DNA of 64,000 nucleotides from Diogma glabrata. Its lineage: Eukaryota > Arthropoda > Insecta > Diptera > Cylindrotomidae. A model generated the notes under the pieces. The model was not told the origin of the DNA, did not search any database, and was given only the letters and a program-made list of their open reading frames with translations. Location: positions 70,888,019 through 70,952,018 of the forward strand of contig OY856186.1 in the NCBI GenBank assembly GCA_963693315.1, in the 5' to 3' direction. The stretch's first letter is position 1. Every line of letters starts with the position of its first letter. Of the stretch, positions 46,541 to 58,440 are shown piece by piece. A program made the translations under genes and the position numbers.

Positions 46541-46666
46541 GATTCTTGTATGAGCTTAGAATGAAGGCAATTCTTCTCGAGGATGAAGTTTCCCAAAACG
46601 AGCGTAGCGAGTGGAGGGAAGCCTCCGAGTGAAGAATTGCCATCATCCCAAGCGAATACAAGATGC
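46541..46666. repeat. Hairpin element with conserved apical loop, Z
   Basis: GATTCTTGTATGAGCTTAGA and GGCAATTCTTC on the left pair with GAAGAATTGCC and AAGCGAATACAAGATGC on the right. The loop holds CGAGCGTAGCGAGTG (46599-46613). Confidence 0.7.
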
Positions 46667-47152
46667 TATTTTATCCACGACTGTAAAATATTTCGTTTAA
46701 TTTCCAGTTTTCATGCAAAAATTTGTATCGCCGCATATTGAAATAAAAACATCAAAGATAGCGAAAAACAAAACAAGTTTGATGTTTAATTTGTTAGGGG
46801 AATATTTAATAAACTATAGAGCTGTTAAAGAATTTTAATCAAATTCACTAGTTGTGGAATGAATACAATTACAATGGAAGACATGCGCATGGAAAGCATA
46901 TATTTTTTAGTCGTGGATAAAGTAATTGATGTGTGCTTCAAAATATTTTTTCTATGCGAAAAGTCAATTCACTAGTGAAAAAGAATAACAAATTATAGTT
47001 GCTATGGTTTTTCATATAATTTTATAAAGTACTTTAAACAACGTAACCATGAAAAAATAGAATATGAATTTTGAATGTTTTGTAGTCGATTTATAACTTT
47101 ATAATTTATAGTAAATATCGATTATATATATAATATCATAGAAAAAATTGCA

Positions 47153-47268
47153 TTTCCTACGCGAGATAAAAACGTTTTTCGTTCGTAAACATGTCTCACT
47201 CCACGCTAGCGCGTCTCGTGAACATATGTTTACTCACGAAAAAACAATGTTTTCATCTCTTGTAGGAA
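47153..47268. repeat. Hairpin element with conserved apical loop, Y
   Basis: TTTCCTACGCGAGATAAAAA...CGTAAACATGT on the left pairs with ACATATGTTTACTCACG...TCATCTCTTGTAGGAAA on the right. The loop holds CACTCCACGCTAGCGCGTCT (47197-47216). Confidence 0.7.
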
Positions 47269-48149
47269 AATATACTATTATTTATTCAACTTAAAATACC
47301 CGCAATCAGCAACCAATTTTGGAATTTTATCCAAAAGCATTTTTATACATTGAAAGGCGATAAAGAAAGAGCATATTATTCGGTCAATTTGTTGATTGAT
47401 TTGTTAAATTCAAATCAATAATATATATTATTAGTTCATCTATGTAAATTTATTTTTTAATTAATAAAAAAATATAGTAAAATATAGTAAATATTACTAT
47501 ATTTTTTATTTTATATACGCACATAGACTCCTTTTGTTCTTTTAATTTTTGTCACATATAAATTTAGAAATACTTTAAAGCAAAATTATGAATTAATTAT
47601 TTTAGAATTAAAACTGTGAAATATAAATAGATTAAATGAAAATAATTGAAATAAATAAAATCGTTAATAAAAAATTTATGCTCTCTTTTATTTAAAAAGT
47701 GTAAAATATAAGTTCCATTATTAATTTAATAAGTTTCATTATTAATTTAATAACATCTTATTATTGATTTAATAAGAACCTCTTATTAATCTAATTAGAT
47801 TGTATTATTAATCTGATAACCTAATATTATTTTAAAAACAACTTTATTATTATAATAATATATGTCATTTATCCAATGGATACCTAATATAAATGTAATC
47901 CATTATGTTATTATTCCAATAAGAATTTTTATAAATATAACAGCTATCGTTTTTAGATTTAAAATTTAATTTTTTTGTGTTAGTAAATATTAAGAACAAA
48001 TAATATTAGTTTAATAATGCCTGTTATTACGAAATTAGTGAAAATAATCACAAGTTGTGATTAGCTGTATAATAATCACCAAATTATTAATCTAATGGCT
48101 ATTTTTATAGTTTTTAATAACAGAATTCTCTGAGTGTGGTTTCAAGCCT

Positions 48150-48524
48150 TAAGACTAACTGAGGAACAAAAGAAGGTATCCGAAGTGTCTCATCGTCCTT
48201 TTGAACTCCTGGAGAGTACAATAACAACCCTATTTCAACAAGGCTCAAGTAGAAAACTATACTAATAACCAGAATTGGGTAGCAATTAAAATTAATAAAC
48301 AGTATGAAATATTAACTGTTACTTCGGTCTGAAAGACCTAAGTATTACAATTTCGAGCCAAAAGTGAAAATCTTCCGCCATTTTTTAGTATTTATCGACG
48401 TTTTAGGTCATAATGATTCTAAAAAAAAAGCGAAAAATATATTCGTCTGTCTACCGGCTCTACCGGCCTACTGGTCACACCTACGAAAACAAGAAATCTT
48501 CTGGACGATTTCAAAAATTATTGT
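48150..48524. other. Unassigned DNA
   Basis: No gene or repeat partner was recognised. A small inverted pair, TACTTCGGTCTGAAAGACC, lies near 48320. Confidence 0.4.
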
Positions 48525-49625
48525 TTTAAAAATAGGTTATGTTAATGGCAAGAGCCGAAAGGACGATAAATTTGATCACTGTACCGGGTCAAAAATAGCA
48601 AATTTTCATATTTTTGGCTCAAAATTCGTTTATTCTCAGTCATCATAATGAGTAGTAACTTTGAATCTGGAGATACCTTGATGATTGGCATCTGTATGTG
48701 AGACCAAGACATTGCTTATTGTATTATAAGTGCGTCAAAATATACCGTTAAGTGTGTCAAAAGAATGATTTTTATTTATTTTTTCACCATTTTTTTTGAA
48801 AAACAAAATTAATTTTTTGTATGACATGAAATGTAATTGAACATGAAATATGATTCTATCCAGTTTCAACTCCTCCCAATTCATAGAAACAGTTGTAAAA
48901 TATCAAGTTTATGCAGATTAAATGTCGTTTTTTAACAAAAATTGTAATTATTAAAGAGATGTTTCTTAAGTAACTTTTTGTGTGATTACAGATTCCACGA
49001 CTTCTGAATAACAGGACCAGTTGAAAAAATAAGTTTGAATTTTTGATTACGTTTTGGAATTTTGAAAAAAAAAATTTTTTTATTTTTTATAATTTTTGCA
49101 CTATTTTAAGAATTTTTGAAGAATGTTTGTATATTTGATTTTGTTATAATTTTTGCAATATCTTAAGAATTTTGGAAAAAGTTTCGATTTTTGTTTTGTT
49201 ATAATTTTTGCAATATTTTTAGAATTTTGAAAAAAGTTTCAATCTTTGATTTTGTAAGAATTTTCCTAATATTCTTAGAATTTTGAAAAAAATTTAAATT
49301 TTAGATTTTATTGTATAACTTTTGAAAATATTTTTGGAATAGTGGAAAAACGTTGGAATTTTTGATTTTGTCATAATTTTTTGAAATGCTTTTGAATCAG
49401 GCCTCTTTTTTGAAAAAATAAAATTAATTATTTGTATGATATGAAATGTAATTGAACATGAAAGTGGTAGATAATGTATTGTTTGTTTTCGAAAAGTTGA
49501 AATTTTTTTTTTTGTTTAATATACATCACTGCCCTAAACTAAAATCAATGTCCTAATAAAATCTTTTATCCAAAAACTATATAAAAACCATTAACACAGA
49601 CCGAAGTCATCACTTCAACAATTGC
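48525..49625 (+). repeat. Dispersed repeat, copy 2
   Basis: Same blocks and order as 1-1490: CCGAAAGGACGATAAATT, CTGTACCGGGTC, CATCTGTATGTGAGACCA, the TTTTTGCAATATT array and the end ACACAGACCGAAGTC. It has one unit where copy 1 has five. Confidence 0.75.
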
Positions 49626-51375
49626 CTCTGGATTAAACTTCTTAGATTAACGGATTGAGTTAAAACTTAAACAATTGCACTTCTAATTTATTTACATTGA
49701 AACAAAAATATTTATTCGTAATGAAAGTGCAAACGTTGGCTAAAATATTTATGAATGTTTCATATTTATTTTCATTTACTTTGCATAAATTTACATAGTC
49801 TACATTCAAATATCAAAACAAGAAGAGCAAACAAAATAAAAGGAAAGAAAATCAAATAAATTTTATCCAACAAAGCAATTTCTCACATTGTACGAATATT
49901 CAGTTAGAACAATTGATGGTATTCCAGACAAACTAAATTAAATTAAACAGGGCAGAGATAAAGGGGAATTGTAGAAATTAACAAGCATACGTTGATTTAG
50001 GAATAAATCAGAAATAAAATAGTTAAGGAGGAAAGTCAGGGAAGAAATTTAAAATGTTTATTGACAAATTTCTTCAATTGTATTTAAACAAATAGTTGAA
50101 AAGTGTTGTTTTGATTCATATAAATCGATCTCTTAAGGGATTACACAAATTCCTCTTTCTACTTAGATTTATTAATTATAATTTGAAAATATTTCAAGGG
50201 TTAAATAAACCAATCAATAGTCTAATTATTACTTAATATAATGCAATTGGAAGTCTTGACGAAAAATTGAAATAGAAATTGGTCCGTCGGGTGAATTCAT
50301 TCATTCAACTTATGCTGTTTGGATCTAAATTGTAGAACCATCCGTGCAATTTGGCTGCCAACACAAATTTTAGATATCAAAAGATGCGTTTTTCGGCTTG
50401 AAATGCCGAATGGTGTTTAAGTTTTTTTCAAAATGGCTGCTCGAAAATACAATTATATAAAATTCAAAAATAAACAAATATTAAGGGTTGGAGGGTTGAT
50501 ATCCCCATTATTTTTATATTTTCTTTTATAATTATGAAACCTCAATAATTTTCTACAAAAATCCAGAAAATTCAATTTTGGCGATGTTTTTTGGAAATTA
50601 TAGAAATTTTTTAATAAATTTTTATCGGAATATGAACACCGAAATTTTTTAAAAAAATTTCTACAATTTTCAAAAAAAATTTCCGAAATCCAAATCTTTG
50701 GTATTTGGTAGAAAAATTATGATATTATAAAATCATAAGAAAAAACACAAATAAACGCTTTTTCAATAATGCAAGGGCAAGAATAATTCTTCGGAATTAA
50801 ACTTAATGGCCTTTACACACCCACAGTCCGTAGTAGCAGACTAGTTACTTGGTGGTACCAGGAATGCTGGAGGTGCCCAAAATGCCAACCTAGAATGTTG
50901 GACTATGGTGTTTACACCATTCCCAACCGTTGCTGATCATCTGGTCATGCTTCGGGTTTTGTTGTTTCAGGACTCTGCACGCGCTAGCATTCTATAAATC
51001 CCATCCACTAAAGTTTTAGCACCCTCTGCCGCTGATTAGTCGGCTCCCACCAGATTATACCGAGGAAGTTCTTCCAAGACAGCCTGACAACTTTTGAGGG
51101 AAGATTTCGCTCTGCCTTCATGCTGTTGGGTAACTCATTCAATTTTCGTCATAGCATCTCCATCCTACGTGTTGGTTTTATGAAACCTGGTTGGGAAGTA
51201 TTTGGTTAGACTTTTGATGCAGAGGATTTATCATCTGACAATTTTGCCGATACTTGTCATCTCTAATCCCCCCTTTAACGCAGTATATTCCATTTTGCTT
51301 TTGTCACCCCCAAAAATTAAAAAAAACAACACTAAAAAACTCTTAATGAAACTCTTAACTCTTAATTAGCAGCCA
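49626..51375. other. Mostly AT-rich DNA, no feature recognised
   Basis: 50800-51250 is GC-richer and may be the 5' untranslated part or LTR of the Ty3/gypsy relic that follows. I could not match it to the putative 3' LTR at 54889. Confidence 0.4.
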
Positions 51376-51379
51376 CCAG

Positions 51380-54300
51380 TGCAGCAGCCCGTGCAGCAGC
51401 ATTATTACACCAGTCACAGAAAACTATTCAGCAAGACCTTGACCGTGAAATGGTACGTATTAGTTAGTCATTAGGATTTAATAGATTGTCAATCCAAGAA
51501 TCACAAGATACTAAATCTCATTTTCCTCCGCTTAGATAACTGGCTTCGTCTTCTCATTCATTGAAGAAAAATATTGATCCGCCTAATCTTCCTGCGGCAC
51601 AACCTCAGTTTCTTGGTCCTCCTCCAACATCTCTTCGATATCGACAACATCACGATCAACACTCTACAACCATATCCGTAATTGGAATTTAACATTTTCG
51701 AACAGACCCCATGGTCCGGACGTGGAAGCGTTTATATTTAAAGTAGAGATTTTGACAGAACTTTGTTTCCAAAATGATTTTAATTTAGTGACTCGTAGTC
51801 TTTACCTACTCCTGACCGATAGACCTACTTAGTGGTTCTGGCGATACTATCGTCAAAATTTCCAACTTGGGTTGACATTGGTAATGCTTTGCGGATCGAG
51901 CTTAGAGATAGACCAACGGATAAAGATAAAAGAAAAATTACGAGAGCCAGAAAGCAGAGGCCAACCGAGATATTTGATGAGTTCCTACAATCCTTGTATA
52001 TATTGTCTGATATATTGACTGTTCTGATGAACGATGCTGAATTGTTCATGCTAATACGTAAATAACTTAAGAATAGAAATTCGTAGAGAGCTCTTGTATG
52101 TTACAATATATGGCTTGGCATAATAAGGTTAACTTTATAGAGATAGAGATAAGTTGTGGTGAGTGATTTCAAACTCCTCGGCCACGAGATTATAATCACC
52201 GATCATCTCGACCTGTATCAGAATTGGAAGTTGAAGAGAAATTTTCTCAAGTACGGATTAGAGTTAGGTTCCACCCGATCCAGTATCGACTGAATTGACC
52301 GCTATTCAACCTGCTCCTATGGTTAAATGGCTACATAATGCGGTAACCTGTTGGAATTGCAATTCACCGTGGTAAAGATGCCGTAATTTGTCCCAATTAA
52401 GACAATTGTTAGAAAAACCAAACCATCTCAACACATTTTCTCGCTCTCAAAACAAATCTTAGTAAATTTCAATCCAACAGTTGCAAAAGCAGATCACGGA
52501 CTTTGCTTGGAAGATAACTTTTCAGATTCGGATGATATCTTAGACTCTTGCTCTATAAATATTATTCAGTCAACGTCGAACCCTTTAAAAACTCGACCTA
52601 TCTAACACCTGTAGTACAGGCTTGAAATGCCTCTTCTGATGTTCTGTTATATACTCATGATGAAACTACTTCACTTTTATACAACGACAACCTCAATCGA
52701 AGGAGCCCGGATCATCCTCCTGTTAAGTCATATTATCAACGACTGACAGAGTACATGACGGTGCGTTCTAAGTTGTTTCTTGATTTTATATCTTTGTCAA
52801 AATCACCTTCTTGTTCAATTCTCCTCATTGGCAACATCGACACCATTTCAAATCACAAGCAGTTTCCTCTTTGGTGAAATTAGCTAACGATGTTAGATCT
52901 TATGCAACTGTTACCTTATTGGGTAAATCTAAAACCGAATTGTTGGATAATAGACCATCGGTAACTGTAATCGGTGGTAATTTTGCGCAGAACGTTATAC
53001 AGACGTCACGTCATACATTCGTCAGTCGTCGTCCGTTCTGCTGAAATTCATACTTGCGTATTGATTTTTTTAATGCTTTCGGGTTGCTTAATCCGTTATT
53101 TAACATCAATTCGGTTATGGTTATGGAATCTATTGTATCTGGTTTGACTTTTATTGAACAACAACGATTACAAAACACTGTCCAATTTCTACCATCATTT
53201 TCGAAAATGTGTCTGGGATGAACACCCGCACATCCATATTAGAACATGTTATTAGAACTTGTCCCCATCAAACAGCGTCATTACCCTATATCGCCCGCCA
53301 TTGAAAAAGTGATGCGGAAAGATTTGGACAGAATTTTACTCTTGTTATAATAGAGCGCAGTGAAAAATCGTGGAGCTCACCGGTGGTCTTAGTACGCGAG
53401 TCTGAAAAGGTTCGTCTTTGTTTGGACACCAGAGTGGTTAATACAGTAACAAAAAAAAGAATATCCCCTTCCACAGATATATGGATTTTGAGTTGTCTGC
53501 CTCAAATTAACTTAATTTCCAGCCTTGACTTGAAGGACGCTTATGACAGATCACATTAGAGAAACACTCCCGAGAGAAAACTGATTTTATGGTCCTTGGT
53601 ATGCCATTGTACCAGTTCGTAAGGATGCCCTTTGAACTGTGCATCATGTCATCCTTCCCCATCTCAAACCAAGCGTCTTTGTATGCTTGAATGACGTTCT
53701 ATTAGTGACAGACACCTTTGAGAGGCATCTGAAACCATTAGAAGAGATCTCTCAGTGTCTCAGATGGGTAAATTTGACGATATATGTCGAAAAAAATAAG
53801 TTTCTCTTGTCGGAAGCTAAATATTTAGATTATATCGTGGAACGTGGTATGCCTCAAATAGAGCATGATAAAACTCAGGCAATCTCTGAGTTTCCTATTC
53901 CACGTACGTTCAAACAAATACGTCGATTTCTTGGTATGGCCGTATACTATCCTAGGTTCATATCTGACTTCGCCGCTGTTTCATCTCCAATATCTGATTT
54001 ATTGAAAAAAACATCTAGTAAATTTGTATGGACAGAAAAGGCTGATCTGGCATTTAACACTCTTAAAATGCACTTATAAGTTGTATAAGCACCAGCACCA
54101 GTCCTTATAAACGATTATACTAAACCCTTTATTCTCCAGTTAGATGCTAGCAATGATAGAGTATGGTTTTTATTTGCTTCAATGTGACATCGACGGTATG
54201 GAACATCCTATACCGTACATGTCCAAAAAATTGTGACGGAATATTCTTCGTTGAAATGGCTTATGCAACAGAAGGACCTCTCTGATCGTTTGACTCGATG

Positions 54301-54690
54301 GAGCTTGAAATTTCTGAAGTCTAATTCCTTCAACACTCCGCAATATTTGGAAATGTTAAACCTGGTCACAGAAGCTGAGTGTGCGTATGTCTTGGTGTTG
54401 AGATTCCTCCAGAAGATATGAAGCTTGAAAGTTATGGTTACCCGAGGAATTCACTGACGAGTGCATTGCAAGAGCCCATAATCCTCCAACTCTAGCTAAT
54501 TGAGGTATAGGAAAAAACCCTTTAAAACATGAGTCGCTTCTTTCATTGGCCTAGAATGTACACTCAGACGTGACGAAATTTAAATCAAAACTGTGCGTAG
54601 ATTGTTTGTCTAGGCACGGAGTGAGACATGCCGTTATGGCTTTATATTCACCGCAGGTTATTTCTTCCGAACGGGTGAATTGAAGTGTTC
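51380..54690 (+). pseudogene. Degraded Ty3/gypsy gag-pol
   Basis: Pieces appear in the expected order with many stops and frame changes. They are an Ala-rich Gag start (51370-51460), a Gag core (51832-52065), a single-knuckle CWNCNSPW near 52355, a protease region ending VIGGNF near 52960, and an RT start HYPISPAIEKVMRKDLDRI near 53280. RT then continues with VRLCLDTRVVN- and SLDLKDAYD-like text, followed by VCLNDVLLV where Y-x-DD is expected (about 53675), FPIPRTFKQIRRFLGMA near 53890, RNase H pieces (DASND near 54145; SSLKWLMQQK near 54245) and a zinc-binding integrase piece near 54540-54640. The RT resembles the mdg3/Osvaldo type of Ty3/gypsy. It cannot be functional. Confidence 0.85.
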
Positions 54691-54888
54691 TTTCTAAAAT
54701 TGGGGCTTATCTAAAAGATAAACACTCGAAATGGCACTTATGTTTGAGCGAAATTGTTTGTGCATTACGTTGTGACAACTCATTGAAGAAATATTGCTTA
54801 GTATGATTGGCTGAGGTTCACGATTGGCATGAACAAATCATGGTTTGAGTGAAATAATTTTAATGTACTCTAAATTTAGTAATAATTG

Positions 54889-55175
54889 TGTTGGGATTGG
54901 TGAGGATGTGATGGGCTAGGCTTCTTCGGCCTTTGGGTCGTCAGAGTTCCTCTTTTCTTTTTCGCTTTTTTCGATTATAGAGTCTCTTTTGCGTGCATAT
55001 TTGTTCATTTGTGCTGGACAAGGGAGGATATTCCTACTTGAACTCACGAGACTGAAGTTTTTCGGATTACAACCTCACTTGCTACGGAGTCTCCCGGTTG
55101 GCTTCCTTCTAGTGGCTCGCTAGCAGGTTCAGTGTTCATTACAAATTATATTATTATTATTGTTCCGGAAACAAT
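54889..55175 (+). repeat. Probable 3' LTR of the Ty3/gypsy relic
   Basis: It begins TGTTGGGATTGG just after the integrase relic. It shares a diverged stretch with 57690-57880 (TTGCGTGCA, CATATTTGTTCATTTGTGCTGG-like text, AGACTGAAG, TCGGATTACAACCT). No 5' partner was identified, so the borders are tentative. Confidence 0.45.
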
Positions 55176-55179
55176 ATCA

Positions 55180-57177
55180 ACTCTCCAACCCCTATTATTT
55201 AATATTTCTTAATTTTTTAATTTAAAAAGGACAATAAGGACCATTAAAACAAACAAAAAAATTTGAAATCCGACAAGTAGTTCTTGAGATACATTAAATT
55301 AAAAATATTGTATTATTTATTATATTAATTAATAAATATTAAATTAAATTGAACCCGTGGTTTTCAAAAACTACCCCTAGCTCTAAAGAGAGAACCACTG
55401 GCGACAAAACAAAATTTTTTTTTAGGAAACGTTTTGTTTTTATTTTTTCTTCCACTGTAAAAAAATTTGAAGCAGATCAAAAATGTGTGTCGAAAAACAC
55501 AAATTTTTCGAAAGAAAAAGCGCCATTTTCCATATGTTCAATTTTGAAAATACTTGAACACGATACGCTATTTAAAACAAGTATTATTACCAATATTTTA
55601 AACCCAAGAACGCATCTTTTGAGATCTTAAATTTGTGTTGTATATTGCACGGGTGGTTCTACTATTAAGATCAAAACAGCGGGCTTTTAAGGTTGTCATT
55701 TTGAAATTTTTTTATTCGCCACACGGCTTTCGATAGCTCTTGTCAACATCAAAAATGTAAAATGCAAATGTTGTAGCGTTTTTTGTATTTCTTTAAAAAA
55801 AATGTCTAGAAGAGTGTTTCAGATGAAGTGGAACGTCCCATATAAGATATGTATATTTTTAAATTACAAATCGCCACAAAAAATTTCTCTTAATTCAGTT
55901 CCTTAATTTGAGCAAATCTTATAAATATTTCTTGGTTGTGTATCTTCATTCATTAATGACCTTCTTCTTTATGTAGCCGAACAATAGTTTTGTTGCGCCA
56001 ACCGATAAAAAATTTAAATACCTACAAAATTAATTTTATCATAGTCCATCCCATAATGCACTTATCTTACCTAAACATTTTTTACCTTTTCCTCAAATCA
56101 ATGATATCAGTGGAAGAAGAATTTTCATTTGAAAGTTTTACCGAATCTGGTTAAAGTTTTTTGTTTGTAAAAAGCTTTTATTTGAAATTTAAAAATGTTT
56201 TAAATGAAATTTGTGTATGTGGAAAATTTTTCTTGTAATGATAAAATTGTTCAATTTAGGAACTTTATTTTCAAATTATTAGTAAGATAAAAGAAACATA
56301 GTAATTTCAAATTATTTGTTTGAATGTTTAAAGTTGGTTTTAAGTTGAGTTTGAAATTTGAAGTTTTAAGAATATTTATTTTGTTCAAACGTTAGACTTT
56401 ACTTTGGTAAGAAAATTGATAGAATTTTTAAGACTTTTCTTTAAGATTAAATTCTCAAGAATGTTAGAGGATCTCAATTGCCTTGAATTCTCGAGCGCTA
56501 ACTAGAAAAAATAGTACACCTTCATAATGCCAATTTCAAGCTAAACGTGTTCCATTTATGCGTATATGATATCGATAAAGCGTTACGTACCTTCTTGCTA
56601 TCTTATAATAAATCACCAGTTATATTAGAAAATTTGTCTGACGACGAACCCTATTATAATAGATGGTATCAATTCAAAAATGTTATCAAATTTTCAATCT
56701 GACATGATTGTAGTTCTTGTTAGTAAGCAATCTATAAAATTAAAGTCAATTCATAAAACAGCCGATAACGTTTTCTAGGAAAGCAAAATAATTATAGATA
56801 ATTTCTAGCTAAGTTGTTGAAAAAATCAAAACAAATAAATTATTTAAAGCGAATAAATATTAAAACGAAATTAAAAGCAATCACAATGTAAAGGTGATAA
56901 CTTTTGTCTTCAACAGAAAAATTTATTATGCTTTAGGAAATTAATTATTAAATATCGATTATCGTTGTTCTGAATGGGTTTGATGGAATAAACATAATTA
57001 TATAGTTGCTTTTAACACATTGAGTTATCTGATTGTTGATTACAAAACTTATTGAGGTAACAATGTAAATTTAGTGTAACATTTATTCAAATTAAGGCGG
57101 TTTAACTAACAAAGTGTTTACAGTGGTATTGTTGGAAGCAACTTACTTAATGGCCTTCCAAACAAACAAAATTAATT
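55180..57177. other. AT-rich DNA, no feature recognised
   Basis: The 93-codon plus-strand frame at 55349-55630 has no domain and biased AT-rich composition. I do not call it a gene. Confidence 0.5.
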
Positions 57178-57440
57178 TTTTTTTTATTAAAAGTGTTGTG
57201 ATATAGGAATTACAATATGTATCACAACAACACATAGATACCTTTTAAGACCTAGGTCACACAACAACATGCGATCTGAGGTGTTGATGAATGCATTTTT
57301 TAACTTTTGTAGATTGAACTCCCCTGAGAGTATTGATTCGGGCAAAGCATTCCATTTGTACGAATGAGTTAACCCGATCGAGCACAATTTAACTTTAAAG
57401 TTTACTTGTTTTTTAAATTCCTTAACAAGTTTCAACTCGC
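57178..57440 (-). pseudogene. Non-LTR ORF2 C-terminal tail, copy 2
   Basis: The minus-strand frame from 57435 reads LTHSYKWNALPESILSG and LLCDLGLKRYLCVVVIHIV, then a stop and an A-rich end (T-rich on the plus strand at 57177-57185). WN-x-LP-x-x-I is the usual close of non-LTR RT domains. It is 5'-truncated. Copies of the same tail lie at 33290 and, more decayed, 58300. Confidence 0.65.
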
Positions 57441-57689
57441 TCTGTGTCTCAACTACTTATGACTCACGAATCTTATTAAAAATGTTTTTAGTTCAAATTT
57501 TAAGTAACAAAATAAAATAAATTAATAATTCAAATTGTTTTGTAAATTTTGTTTGTAAAAGTAAAAAACAAAAATAAAAATTAATAAAATATTTGTTGGT
57601 AAAAACAGGTATATCTCAATTTTTCAATTCTTCTTTAATTTTTTGTTTAATATATTATGATTATATATTAAAGTAATGTGTATGGGCCA

Positions 57690-57935
57690 ATTTTCGTTAC
57701 TCAGTCTTTAGCGGTCATCAGAGTCCATGGTCCTTACTTACTTAAATCCGTTCTCTGGTTGATGTTGTTTGCGTGCAATTCTGCATATGTACTGGGCTGG
57801 GGAAATACTTTTTCCAATCCGCAAGATTGAAGCTAGTCGGAATTACACCTTGCGAGGCACGCAGTTCCACCGATATTTCTGATAGTGATTGCACTATCAG
57901 GATCAGTTTCCATTGCAAGTTTTTTGTTGATAGAG
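57690..57935 (+). repeat. Ty3/gypsy LTR-like relic
   Basis: A diverged match to 54950-55110: GTTTGCGTGCAATTC, CATATGTACTGGGCTGGGG, AGATTGAAG, TCGGAATTACACCT. Probably a solo or partial LTR of a related family. Confidence 0.45.
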
Positions 57936-57969
57936 GTTTCTGAACCTAAACCTTTTTATCTACATATCT

Positions 57970-58440
57970 ACAGGTATGACCACCCTGCGTATTCCAGTCC
58001 CTGCCATTGACACGTGAGTTAATGTGATATATCACATACGCAGTAATGATATCACTAGTCAAATTTATATCTTAAAGGTGCTGGCGGATGACCTCTATGC
58101 TTTCAACGGTATTTTATATTCCACGATGATGGCACGTTATTGCTTGCTCGAAGATAAGAGCCTTCATATAACTCTATGTTTGGGTTTAAATTGTTGAACA
58201 AGATAGTGTATAACTAAACAATAAATCCTATGACAATATAAGATAGAGTTGATTGTTTTAGTTATACATTCCTTCAAAAAAATTTAAAAAACAGATGAAG
58301 CAATTTGTGCCATCAACACTTCAAAATGCATGATTTTGTGAGGCATAGCATCGGTCTTAAAAGGGTTGTCTTTTATTTGTGGTTGTGACAAATTTTGTAT
58401 TTCCTACTACACATAATATTTTAATAAAAAACAGATAGTA
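57970..58440 (+). repeat. Dispersed-repeat relics
   Basis: About 57980-58090 resembles 6945-7055. About 58310-58440 matches the non-LTR tail family (CATCAACAC, CGGTCTTAAAAGG, ATTTCCTACTACACA, then AATAAAAAAC) but its frame is broken. Confidence 0.5.

Larger units (their letters stand above)
44917..48136 (+). mobile_element. TIR DNA transposon, 3.2 kb, CACTCAGAG ends
   Basis: Left end CACTCAGAGAATTTTGTTA (44917-44935) matches the right end 48118-48136 in reverse complement at 18 of 19 positions. Both subterminal regions (44940-45360 and 47690-48115) are dense in TTAATAA/GTTATTA blocks. A likely 2-bp duplication, TG, flanks it (44915-44916, 48137-48138). A CAC start with short duplications recalls the CMC (EnSpm/Chapaev) group, but that is only a hint. 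The interior has a broken spliced gene (45551-46019), palindrome copy C and hairpins Z and Y. Confidence 0.75.

Noticed and set aside
55349..55630. 93-codon frame at 55.4 kb
   Set aside because: Lys/Phe/Ser-rich composition from AT-rich DNA, no domain and no neighbouring exon signals.
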